Shown here: piece by piece, positions 10,669 through 17,303 of the stretch
Layout of the letters: each line of letters begins with the position of its first letter
Position numbering within the stretch: the stretch's first letter is position 1
NCBI RefSeq assembly: GCF_026262505.1
Contig: NC_067205.1
Location: forward strand, 17,856,001-17,920,000
DNA from: Trichomonas vaginalis G3
Lineage: Eukaryota; Parabasalia; Trichomonadida; Trichomonadidae
DNA: 64,000 bases
Direction: 5' to 3'
Position numbers and translations under genes: made by a program
The notes under the pieces: generated by a model
Told to the model about the DNA's origin: nothing
Database searches by the model: none
Seen by the model: only the letters and a program-made list of their open reading frames with translations

Positions 10669-11275
10669 TCACAATGTTTGATCATAATTGAAGTCATCTT
10701 CATGGGTATTTAGAAATTCCAAGAGAAATTGCTTATTTCTCGCAGATGTAATATCTGAGAAAATCGAATTTAAATATTCATAGAAACCCAAATCATTCTC
10801 CGGTTCGAATAATTCATCTGTTGCTTTTTCTGTTTTTTCTATGAATTTTAATAATTTGATTAATAAATCTTCATCAGGAAGAATTATTGCTGCATATGTG
10901 ATAAAATTCCATATTGAGGTAATATGGCAATAATTACATTTATAAAATGTAATTTTATCCAAAATTTTTTGGCAAATTCGCATAATAGCATTAATATTTG
11001 AAGCTGAGATTAAACCTGTGATTACTTCTGTAACTTTTGGAAAATCATCGCAATTTAATATCTCTTTATATTGAATTGAGAAATAAAAAAAAATCAAATG
11101 GATTCATTTCTTCAATTTCAAGGAGATTGTAAAAATTGATAGAAGTGTTATTGCAACAAATTGTATTTGCAGCAAAAAATATCATTTGCTCGATTCCATT
11201 TTTGGAATAAATTTGCTGGAACAATGTTAAATTAAAACAGTTGCTTAATTTTTCTTCATTGTTTTCATAAAAAAG
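10669..11275 (-). pseudogene. MULE-X accessory gene, 3' part (split by MULE-1)
   Basis: This is the C-terminal part of the minus-strand gene whose N-terminal part is at 35868-36377. Reading continues in frame from the junction (11266 downward) for ~57 codons to an A9 run at about 11086-11094. There a one-base shift moves into the frame that ends at 10669. The encoded sequence is helical, leucine- and asparagine-rich, with no family I recognise and no zinc finger or DDE motif. It is part of MULE-X because both terminal repeats enclose it. A transposition accessory protein is possible, but that is inference. Confidence 0.6.
11267..11275. repeat. Putative target-site duplication of MULE-1, left copy
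   Basis: ATAAAAAAG against AGAAAAAAG at 35868-35876, 8 of 9 identical. The length fits Mutator-like elements. Removing the element and one copy keeps the interrupted minus-strand frame open, which supports the assignment despite the mismatch. Confidence 0.6.
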
Positions 11276-11309
11276 AGAAAGGGACAGACTAGCCCATTGT
11301 CACTTTTTA
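11276..11309 (+). repeat. MULE-1 left terminal inverted repeat
   Basis: Contains GGGACAGACTAGCCCATTGT followed by CACTTTT. The right end (35834-35867, reverse strand) reads GGGGACAAACTCGCCCATTG followed by TCACTTTT. Confidence 0.75.
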
Positions 11310-11420
11310 ATTTAGCAAATGAATGCTTATGGAGTGGAGTTTTTGGGTAAATCTGATTTGCTTATAAATGAAATAAAATCAAAAGAAACCATATTGGCAT
11401 TATATTATGCAAAAATAAAT

Positions 11421-11748
11421 GATCTTACTTAGTACTTTTAAAGTTAATTTCAGAAAAAATTTGACACAATGGTATCCGGCACATACAAGTGGTGTACAAC
11501 CAAAATATAAGTTGGTTTAAACATATATTGCTATATCTCATGATCTTACTTAGTACTTTTAAAGTTAATTTCAGAAAAAATTTGACACAATGGTATCCGG
11601 CACATACAAGTGGTGTACAACCAAAATATAAGTTGGTTTAAACATATATTGCTATATCTCATGATCTTACTTAGTACTTTTAAAGTTAATTTCAGAAAAA
11701 ATTTGACACAATGGTATCCGGCACATACAAGTGGTGTACAACCAAAAT
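11421..11748 (+). repeat. 121-bp tandem repeat, ~2.7 copies
   Basis: Units start at 11421, 11542 and 11663, each with GATCTTACTTAGTACTTTTA. The third is partial and ends near 11748. The copies are almost identical, so the expansion is recent. The array lies in the 5' noncoding part of MULE-1, upstream of the transposase start, so it may affect expression. It has no coding content of its own. Confidence 0.9.
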
Positions 11749-11908
11749 TTCATATCCCTAGTTTTACATTTATGTTTAGTTTTATTTCACCTAATTTTCA
11801 AAGATCATAATTGAATTAGATGGCCAAGCTATTCAAAACACGACCAAGCTTATCAAAATAAGACCAATATATTCAAAATTCTTTATTCTTTCAAATCATT
11901 TCATTTTA

Positions 11909-12052
11909 ATGCAGATCCAAGATCACGAACTCACATATATCGAGTTGCTTAAGTATGGAGTGCAACAAGAAATCCAAGCAGGTTGTAGTTATTCATATAA
12001 AACTAGGAAAGAAAGAAATCAAATCCAATTTAATTGTAAGTGGCCGAATTGT
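11909..12052 (+). pseudogene. MULE-1 transposase, 5' fragment (split by Maverick 1)
   Basis: ATG at 11909 opens 48 codons that run exactly to the Maverick 1 insertion point. The fragment ends in the first Cys residues of a WRKY/FLYWCH-type zinc finger (C-x4-C), whose remaining Cys and His residues are on the other side of the Maverick (34356 onward). The frame is continuous when Maverick 1 and one ATTGT copy are removed. With the distal part the original protein would have been about 480 residues. Confidence 0.8.
12048..12052. repeat. Maverick 1 target-site duplication, left copy
   Basis: ATTGT, repeated at 34351-34355. Mavericks/Polintons make 5-6-bp duplications. The next bases, AG, begin the element, as is usual for the superfamily. 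Confidence 0.85.
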
Positions 12053-12055
12053 AGT

Positions 12056-12106
12056 TAGTATGGTTAAGTCGTGTATGGTGGCACTGCGTTTCACCTTAAC
12101 CAATAC
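12056..12106. repeat. Terminal hairpin of Maverick 1, left end
   Basis: AGTAT-GGTTAAG near the tip pairs with CTTAACCAATACT with one bulged base. Inside, GGTG pairs with CACC around GCACTGCG. Maverick 2 has a differently sequenced but equally paired hairpin with the same loop. It may serve integrase or replication-protein recognition. Confidence 0.7.
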
Positions 12107-12277
12107 TTGTGAATTTGACACTTTACAAAACCGTTAACGTATATTTTACAACACAAACGACAACACTAACTTAACCTTAAATATTTACAAAACCACCACC
12201 CACTTCACTAACGAACTCACTAATGTAAAAAATAAACGTTCTCACTATCGTTCTCACTAACAACTTCACTAATGTTC

Positions 12278-12562
12278 TCATAAATTTTCCTCAATATCTT
12301 CATCATCAGTGTTAACCCTATTGTAGTCATACTTGAAGCCATAAACTTTCTCTAACTTCTTAACGTACAATTTACATAACTTACCTTCGTCATCGTATGG
12401 TTTAATGATATAACTATTTCTATCTTTATAAACAGTCAATGAAAAGTCAACTGGTCTCGGATGTATTTGAAAGAACATGTTATGCTCAGGAAGGAAGAAT
12501 AAATGTTTAAATGTATGTTTGTTATATGTTTTGATTTGTATGAGTTGCTTTTGTTCTGTCAT
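12278..12562 (-). CDS. Small terminal-repeat protein, left copy
   Basis: A 94-residue acidic-tailed protein encoded wholly within the terminal repeat, so an identical copy exists at 33841-34125. The ATG at 12562 is chosen; the frame runs upstream without another ATG. The pattern is short beta-rich segments (KHTFKHLFFLPEHNMFF) with a C-terminal run of Asp/Glu. A diverged homologue occupies the same place in Maverick 2 (37133 and 56953), so the gene is a conserved feature of these elements. Function is unknown. Its position beside the termini suggests a role in end processing or replication, which is only inference. Confidence 0.75.
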   Translation of the reverse strand: MTEQKQLIQIKTYNKHTFKHLFFLPEHNMFFQIHPRPVDFSLTVYKDRNSYIIKPYDDEGKLCKLYVKKLEKVYGFKYDYNRVNTDDEDIEENL

Positions 12563-12670
12563 TACATCCAAATAAAATAAAAAATAAACTTAAAAAATAA
12601 ACTTAAAAATAATGATATCACCACCCTCACACGTATGAAAACATAGCACAAAAATAAATTTAGGGTAGAA

Positions 12671-12684
12671 GGTTAGATCTAACC
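12671..12684. repeat. GGTTAGATCTAACC palindrome, copy in left terminal repeat
   Basis: A perfect 14-bp palindrome nested in a wider inverted repeat (GGGTAGAA...TTCTAACC). The same core recurs at 21314, 22155, 23273, 23450, 33719, 45853, 46963 and 48010, always between genes. It may be a terminator or protein-binding site. Confidence 0.8.
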
Positions 12685-12717
12685 CGATTTCTAACCTCAT
12701 TTCTAACCTTGTTGAAC

Positions 12718-13245
12718 TCATTGCTTTATAACTCTCTTCCTTGGTTTCTTTTTAGTTGCTTTCTTCACGTCTGTCTCCAACTTGACTGTCTTTCTTCTTC
12801 GGCCGTAATGATACCAGTTACTTCCACCAGTCAATGGGTCAAATGGTCTTTCGTAAGGGTTTCCATACATTCCATAGGGACCATACGGAAGAACTACTGG
12901 TGGAGAAGAAACATTTTCTTTAGTTCCATCGACTCTATTTAAATGCATTGTTTCACCTTTCATCTGGTCATTAAAGTCTTTTGCATGTTTTGCAAACTCA
13001 TCATCCTTTCCTAAAGCATTTTCTGACTCAGTCGCAACCAAATTGGATGCTTTATTTATGAGCCCCATTTTATTTAATCTTAACTTCTTTGCAACCCAGC
13101 CTCCAATCTTCCCTTTATTTGCATCTAATGTCTTTGAAACCCTTCCTCCACTCATTTTATTTACTGCGTCATAAGCTCCAAGTGCTTTTGCTCCAAATGC
13201 TAATGCTTTTGTTCCCATTGCGCCTAAAGCTGCCCAAGCTACCAT
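12718..13245 (-). CDS. Small Gly/Ala-rich basic protein, candidate virion core or minor capsid protein
   Basis: 175 residues. The N-terminal ~30 residues are Ala/Gly-rich and amphipathic (GAMGTKALAFGAKALGAYDA). The middle is mixed, and the last 35 residues are strongly basic (GRRRKTVKLETDVKKATKKK and onward). This resembles in general style adenovirus-like membrane-lytic or DNA-condensing core proteins, but no family match can be claimed. Its start overlaps the stop of the upstream gene as TAAATG, implying coupled expression with 13246-13470 and 13471-14352. The final codons lie in the terminal repeat. The Maverick 2 copy (56198-56725) is frameshifted. Confidence 0.65.
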   Translation of the reverse strand: MVAWAALGAMGTKALAFGAKALGAYDAVNKMSGGRVSKTLDANKGKIGGWVAKKLRLNKMGLINKASNLVATESENALGKDDEFAKHAKDFNDQMKGETMHLNRVDGTKENVSSPPVVLPYGPYGMYGNPYERPFDPLTGGSNWYHYGRRRKTVKLETDVKKATKKKPRKRVIKQ

Positions 13246-13470
13246 TTACCCCATATTAAAATCATCTCTCTTCAATATTATCTCATAAAAGTTCTCGTTA
13301 CTGGAGAAAGTCAATGAAACATAAACATTCTCACGGGCTTCACCCTCACCGCTTTGCGGTCTATCTAACTTCTTTCTTATCTCATCTATTCGCTTCAAAA
13401 TGTCTGAACAATTGCTAACATCTTCTACAACAGTTATTTCATCATGAATGACCTTTAAGAACAAGCTCAT
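13246..13470 (-). CDS. Small hypothetical Maverick protein (74 aa)
   Basis: Lies between two candidate structural genes in the same direction. It begins right after the upstream stop (TTAAATGAGC context) and ends in TAAATG with the next gene. It has a short helical middle (DILKRIDEIRKKLDRP) and a beta-rich end (YVSLTFSSNENFYEIIL). The segment PQSGEGEAR is encoded by a GC-rich double-hairpin insert (13334-13361), so part of the protein seems to be inserted sequence. No family recognised. Confidence 0.6.
   Translation of the reverse strand: MSLFLKVIHDEITVVEDVSNCSDILKRIDEIRKKLDRPQSGEGEARENVYVSLTFSSNENFYEIILKRDDFNMG
13334..13361 (-). repeat. Double-hairpin palindromic insert inside 13246-13470
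   Basis: On the minus strand: ACCGC-aaa-GCGGT, linker GA, then GGGt-GAA-GCCC. It is in frame. In the Maverick 2 copy (56092-56107) one extra base here shifts the frame. Confidence 0.65.
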
Positions 13471-14352
13471 TTAATATGCAATTAAAATCATCTCAATAAT
13501 GAGTCCATCCTTTCCATCTTTAGGTAGCACAACATCTTTCATTGAAGAAGGTTCGACAAGTCTTATGTTAAACTTACTGACAAAGTTTGTTATACTATAA
13601 TGCTTCGGCGGCGAATACATGTAGTTTGAAAGACATAATATAGATTCTTCAGCAAATTCACTTATACTGGATTTTATAACAATGTTCTCACGAGACCAAA
13701 TACCACCAATTGACAATCTTGTAAGCAATCCTGCTGAACCTTCTACTGTAAACGTCGATGGTAACATTCCACGAAGGTCATCTATTGACATCGTTGAGTC
13801 ACTGTATTTAAATATTTTCTTAAAGCAATCGTCATTATCTAACCATGCAATAGCTTTGAAGTTTTCATTCGAATATACATCTGCTTCATTAAATGTAAAA
13901 CCTGACTTCTTTGCAGAGATGACTTTAAAATCTATTGAGTTTGTTTCAAAATTATATGCTATGGTAACTTCTGAAGGTAATGGATGCCCTTCCGCAGTCA
14001 GTTGTTCTCTCACTACCGTTTGAAGCTTTGTATTAAAAACTTTCATGTCATCTCCTGTGTCTAAGTTCACATACACAGCAACAGGGAAACTATCTTGCTT
14101 CTTTGTTTCATCATTATATCTCAAAACATTAAAGTTCTTCAATAATATTGTTCTTCCTGCTGGAATACTTCGAACCTGTCTGATTTCAATAGCTTTCTCA
14201 CCTCCTACATACTCTACCCAGTGTCTTGGATATTCATAAGTATACTGACTTTCTTGAATTTTGGTTGGTTTCATCATAACGTGTTCATAGTATATCTTTA
14301 TACTCTTGTCAGTTAGACTCGGTGCTATGTTCTGAATATTTCTGACTTGCAT
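13471..14352 (-). CDS. Candidate minor capsid or other virion structural protein
   Basis: 293 residues, starting at the ATG at 14352 because the Maverick 2 copy begins at the same Met (55090) and the ATPase gene starts only 16 bp away. The sequence is beta-rich (ILLKNFNVLRY, FPVAVYVNLDT, FTVEGSAGLLTRLSIGGIW) with no membrane segment or catalytic motif. It resembles in style the jelly-roll minor capsid (penton) proteins of Polintons, but that is inferred from composition and from its place next to the packaging ATPase. It is followed by two small genes with overlapping stop/start codons. Structure prediction would settle the fold. Confidence 0.55.
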   Translation of the reverse strand: MQVRNIQNIAPSLTDKSIKIYYEHVMMKPTKIQESQYTYEYPRHWVEYVGGEKAIEIRQVRSIPAGRTILLKNFNVLRYNDETKKQDSFPVAVYVNLDTGDDMKVFNTKLQTVVREQLTAEGHPLPSEVTIAYNFETNSIDFKVISAKKSGFTFNEADVYSNENFKAIAWLDNDDCFKKIFKYSDSTMSIDDLRGMLPSTFTVEGSAGLLTRLSIGGIWSRENIVIKSSISEFAEESILCLSNYMYSPPKHYSITNFVSKFNIRLVEPSSMKDVVLPKDGKDGLIIEMILIAY

Positions 14353-14368
14353 TTTTAATGGAGATAAA
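14353..14368. promoter_or_regulatory. 16-bp divergent spacer between minor structural gene and ATPase
   Basis: Only 16 bases separate two divergent ATGs, giving GATAAAATG on one side and ATTAAAAATG on the other. Any promoter must overlap both starts. AT-rich (T)AAAATG/TAAATG starts recur at the structural genes and recall the late promoters of large DNA viruses. Confidence 0.5.
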
Positions 14369-15257
14369 ATGAAGCATTTAATACATGACGTAGATGAAGA
14401 CATGAATGAAACTACAGACAAACTTAACTCTTCTCTTATTCTTCCTTTCAGCAAAGATTATGAATTCTGTTCAAATGGTGTTGTATTTCTATTGTGGAAA
14501 GATGGGTTCAGGTAAGACATTTAACCTCATTCGTCATATACTCATAACAGAGCGTTTAGGAAACGACTCTTACTATGACCAAATCATTATATCAGCAACT
14601 TCAGACTCTATGGACTCAACAGCGAAAACATTTATGTCAAAAGTTCAAGCCTCTGTCGTTAAAGTTCCAGACAGTGAACTCATTGAATTTCTTCAACGTT
14701 ACATTCGACGTAAGAGGAAATATTATGCCATCGTTGAATTTATACAGTCAGGAATGCAAAAGACTTCTGAGGAGATGGAAAGAATTATTGACAAACACCA
14801 CTTACGTCAATACTCAGGAGTTTACGATATGAAACGACTGACAAACTACATTCTATCAAAACTTTCAAAATACCCCTTCAAAAAATATCCTTCAAACACT
14901 CTGCTCGTTTGCGACGACTTCGCTGGTAAAGGTTTAGTGTCAAAACCAGACTCACCATTAGCTAACATCATAACTAAAGTCAGACATTACCATTTAACTG
15001 TAGCAATACTTATGCAAACATGGAGGTTTTTAGCTTTAAACATAAAACGTCTCATAACTGACTTCGTTATCTTTCAAGGTTTCTCACGCTATGATATTGA
15101 ACTCATTTGGAAACAGTCAGGTATAACATTACCTTTTGAAGAAATTTGGGAAGCATATAAGTCTCTCATCTCTCCTCGTTCATACCTTGAGATTCATATC
15201 ATGACTAATACCATTAAAGTCAAAAATATTCCATGGGAACGACCAACATTGTTTTAA
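14369..15257 (+). pseudogene. A32/FtsK-type DNA packaging ATPase, frameshifted
   Basis: Genome-packaging ATPase of the FtsK/HerA class found in Mavericks. Walker A (GKMGSGKT) is encoded at 14496-14519 and Walker B (LLVCDDF) near 14905. A conserved later segment contains QTWRFLALN and DFVIFQGFSRYD. Comparison with Maverick 2 (start at 55074) shows the ATG at 14369 is the original start. An extra T at about 14481 (GGTGTTG versus GGTGTG) shifts the frame just before Walker A. The remaining frame has an in-frame ATG at 14406, but it would give an abnormal N-terminus. The stop overlaps the convergent gene at 15254-15655 by 4 bases. Confidence 0.85.
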
Positions 15258-15655
15258 AGTTTAACCTTCAATTGACTGATGGTAAACAAATTCCATGCAT
15301 CTCTGTCGCCATTTCTGTTAATATTTTTGCTGTCATTCATATCATCCACTTCTCCATCTGTTAACTTTTGAGGATATGCGTTAGAATAGCTGTTCTTAAA
15401 TGAAGGCTTTTCACCTTTGAGAGCATAAACTCTATAACTTTCTGCATACTTTATGTTTGAACCTCCTGAGCCATCATTGACATAAATTTTTATAGGCTTC
15501 CACCCTTTGTTCATATTCCTGCTTCTTCCCTTAGCTCTTTTGTTCAGTAGTTCTACATCTTTATACACAGCTCCTGTCTCAGTGAATTCAACAATATTTT
15601 CATTCGTTAGCTTTACATTCAAACCCTTGTCGAGTATATTGTTCATTTCATACAT
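15254..15655 (-). CDS. Hypothetical Maverick protein (133 aa)
   Basis: Start taken at the ATG at 15655 (MYEMNNIL), since the matching gene in Maverick 2 begins at the same residues (53790) and a divergent gene starts at 15681. The protein is polar, with KPIKIYVNDGSGGSNIKYAE and a C-terminal Asn/Asp-rich stretch. It converges tail-to-tail with the ATPase, the stops overlapping. No motif or family is recognised; neighbours suggest a morphogenesis role at most. Confidence 0.6.
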   Translation of the reverse strand: MYEMNNILDKGLNVKLTNENIVEFTETGAVYKDVELLNKRAKGRSRNMNKGWKPIKIYVNDGSGGSNIKYAESYRVYALKGEKPSFKNSYSNAYPQKLTDGEVDDMNDSKNINRNGDRDAWNLFTISQLKVKL

Positions 15656-15680
15656 ATAAAAGGTTTTTATTCTATATGAA
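15656..15680. promoter_or_regulatory. 25-bp divergent spacer with TTTTTAT motif
   Basis: The sequence between ATGs at 15655 and 15681 contains TTTTTATTCTATATGAA before the plus-strand ATG. A TTTTTAT(C/T)C motif followed by an AT-rich start also precedes 31332 and 40636, so it may be a late-type promoter element. Confidence 0.4.
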
Positions 15681-16295
15681 ATGAGAAGCAAATCCATCTT
15701 AGCTGGTGCCGTTAATATTCCAATTGAACCAACATCAAATGTTGACTCACGAACGACAAACAATATTGTCATAAAGAACTATAGTTCAGAGTGTTTGAAA
15801 GAACCAGAACCAGAGCTGAAATCCGTGAATTTAAACTCAGCTTCAAACGCTAACGCTACATCAGATGTTAAGTTAGAGTATCCACCACTGGACCAAGTTC
15901 TTTCAAGAGAAGCCAACGACAACCCTTACACAAATGTTCAAACAAATCCTTCAGATAACGTAGACCATTACCTTCTTCAGTTATATCAAACAATTTTACT
16001 CAAAGACGATAAGAAGCTTTTGACAAATCTTATAAGTAAGAACCAAATAATTCTAACAAAGGAGGACCTTGAAAATGTTATCTCACGAATAACAGGGAAA
16101 CAATGTGTCATTGACTATCTCGACCCTGAAATCGAATGCTGTGGTCAAACGCCACCATTCATGAAAATAGGTAACATCCGCATCATTGAAACACCAGGAA
16201 CTACAGGAGTTGAGTTTAAGTATAAATATTCGAACGAGTATACAAAACTTTCAACAGAATATAAACTTTGCTTGAAATATGTTTTAGTAAATTAA
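15681..16295 (+). CDS. Hypothetical conserved Maverick protein (204 aa)
   Basis: Intact in both Mavericks (other copy at 53150-53764), which argues for a real function. The N-terminal third is low-complexity Asn/Ser/Thr-rich. The middle is helical (HYLLQLYQTILLKDDKKLLT). The C-terminal ~60 residues are beta-rich with a CVIDYLDPEIECCGQ segment. No membrane segment or catalytic motif was noticed. It overlaps the stop of the convergent gene at 16292 by 4 bases. Confidence 0.65.
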   Translation: MRSKSILAGAVNIPIEPTSNVDSRTTNNIVIKNYSSECLKEPEPELKSVNLNSASNANATSDVKLEYPPLDQVLSREANDNPYTNVQTNPSDNVDHYLLQLYQTILLKDDKKLLTNLISKNQIILTKEDLENVISRITGKQCVIDYLDPEIECCGQTPPFMKIGNIRIIETPGTTGVEFKYKYSNEYTKLSTEYKLCLKYVLVN

Positions 16296-16561
16296 AGCAA
16301 TTTGTAATATCTATCCAAAACTTCTTCAACAGTATCGAACTCATCTTCATAATGCAAACCTAATCTTATTGACTTGGTGCAGTTTTCACTAACACAATAT
16401 AGCGCTTTGCGCTCGGCGCCTTTGACGCCTTTTTCTGTTCTCTTGACTGACATAACTAACTCATTTGTTTCATCAAACAGCAACAACCAAAGTTCATGAC
16501 CTAATACATAACATTCATACTTTATCTTTTTAGCTCTGAGTTCTCTTGTAAGCTGTTGCAT
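16292..16561 (-). CDS. Hypothetical small Maverick protein with in-frame palindromic insertion (89 aa)
   Basis: Starts at the ATG at 16561 within the end of the upstream gene (40-base overlap). Compared with Maverick 2, it has ten extra residues (GVKGAERKAL) after KRTEK. They are encoded exactly by a 30-base GC-rich double-hairpin insert (16401-16430). The rest is a compact alpha/beta sequence ending in an acidic helix (DEFDTVEEVLDRYYKLL). Function unknown. The insertion gives a clean natural example of a palindromic element entering a gene without breaking it. Confidence 0.65.
   Translation of the reverse strand: MQQLTRELRAKKIKYECYVLGHELWLLLFDETNELVMSVKRTEKGVKGAERKALYCVSENCTKSIRLGLHYEDEFDTVEEVLDRYYKLL
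16401..16430 (-). repeat. Double-hairpin palindromic insert, 30 bp, in frame
   Basis: On the minus strand a GGCG...GGCGCC hairpin is followed by GA and GCGC-aaa-GCGC. The corresponding place in Maverick 2 (about 52987) lacks exactly these 30 bases. Confidence 0.8.
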
Positions 16562-17286
16562 TTAATATTTTCTAAAAAGTCAACTTCAACAGTCATTCGC
16601 ACTGGTGCCTTCAGTTCTACAGGCTCTCCTTGAAAGTCAACAAGTCTGAATTGCATGTCTTTCAAATTATGAGGACTAATGCGAACCCATTTACCTAAAT
16701 GAGTTGCTATGACAGGAACGTTTGGAATGAACATTGAATTGACTGCATAACAGAAGGATTTATATTCTACTGAACCTTTACTATTAACTCCTGAAATGCC
16801 TGTGACATTAGCTATTTTAGACTCAATGTATAAACAATTGCCATAACATACGTATGGAACAGATTTCATCTCAATCGTTTTGTCAACACTTTTCAAAGGA
16901 AATGTCATATGGTATGCTCCTAAAAGAAGTTGAACTCTATGACTCATTCGTGTTATCTTGAACTCTTTCTTGCTACTGAACTTCAATGTTCCCTCAGAAG
17001 AGAGTTCGACATCTATGTTGTCAATAGTTTCTTCATTTATGAGAGTACCTATGACTCCAGCAATTTTATCTATTCTATACTCTGCTCTGTTAGGAAATGT
17101 TATAAAACTTCTTTTGTCATCTATTTCAATCTCTATGAAATCTGTTTCATCTGTTATGACAAAAGTTGCGATAGTATTGAAGTCAACAACTCTGAAAGCA
17201 AGTGCTTCATTCTGAAGACCTAAGTTTGTTTGTAGCTTTACTGTCCCGTATTCGTTTGGGTCTGTACTTTGCAAATAGAACAACAT
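16522..17286 (-). CDS. Candidate virion structural protein (254 aa)
   Basis: A beta-rich protein with a C-terminal segment FRLVDFQGEPVELKAPVRMTVEVDFL-like in pattern (order seen: FRLVD, GEPVEL, VRMTVEVDF). Polinton and other virus structural proteins often close a beta-sandwich with a similar 'l.D..G..v.l......l.l' strand pair. The middle has FKITRMSHRVQLLLGAYHM and several Tyr/Cys residues. No enzyme motif seen. It is divergent from the fibre gene across a 17-bp spacer, consistent with a capsid/attachment module. The Maverick 2 copy (52133-52895) is frameshifted. Confidence 0.5.
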   Translation of the reverse strand: MLFYLQSTDPNEYGTVKLQTNLGLQNEALAFRVVDFNTIATFVITDETDFIEIEIDDKRSFITFPNRAEYRIDKIAGVIGTLINEETIDNIDVELSSEGTLKFSSKKEFKITRMSHRVQLLLGAYHMTFPLKSVDKTIEMKSVPYVCYGNCLYIESKIANVTGISGVNSKGSVEYKSFCYAVNSMFIPNVPVIATHLGKWVRISPHNLKDMQFRLVDFQGEPVELKAPVRMTVEVDFLENIKCNSLQENSELKR

Positions 17287-17303
17287 TTTATTCTCATTAA
17301 AAT
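17287..17303. promoter_or_regulatory. 17-bp divergent spacer between structural gene and fibre gene
   Basis: TTTATTCTCATTAAAAT lies between the two ATGs; reading the other way it gives GAGAATAAAATG. The same layout is kept in Maverick 2 (52116-52132). Confidence 0.45.

Larger units (their letters stand above)
12053..12742 (+). repeat. Maverick 1 left terminal inverted repeat (690 bp)
   Basis: Matches the reverse complement of 33661-34350 almost perfectly. It contains a whole small gene (12278-12562) and the last codons of the next gene (12718 onward). The tip forms a hairpin (see 12056-12106). Confidence 0.9.
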
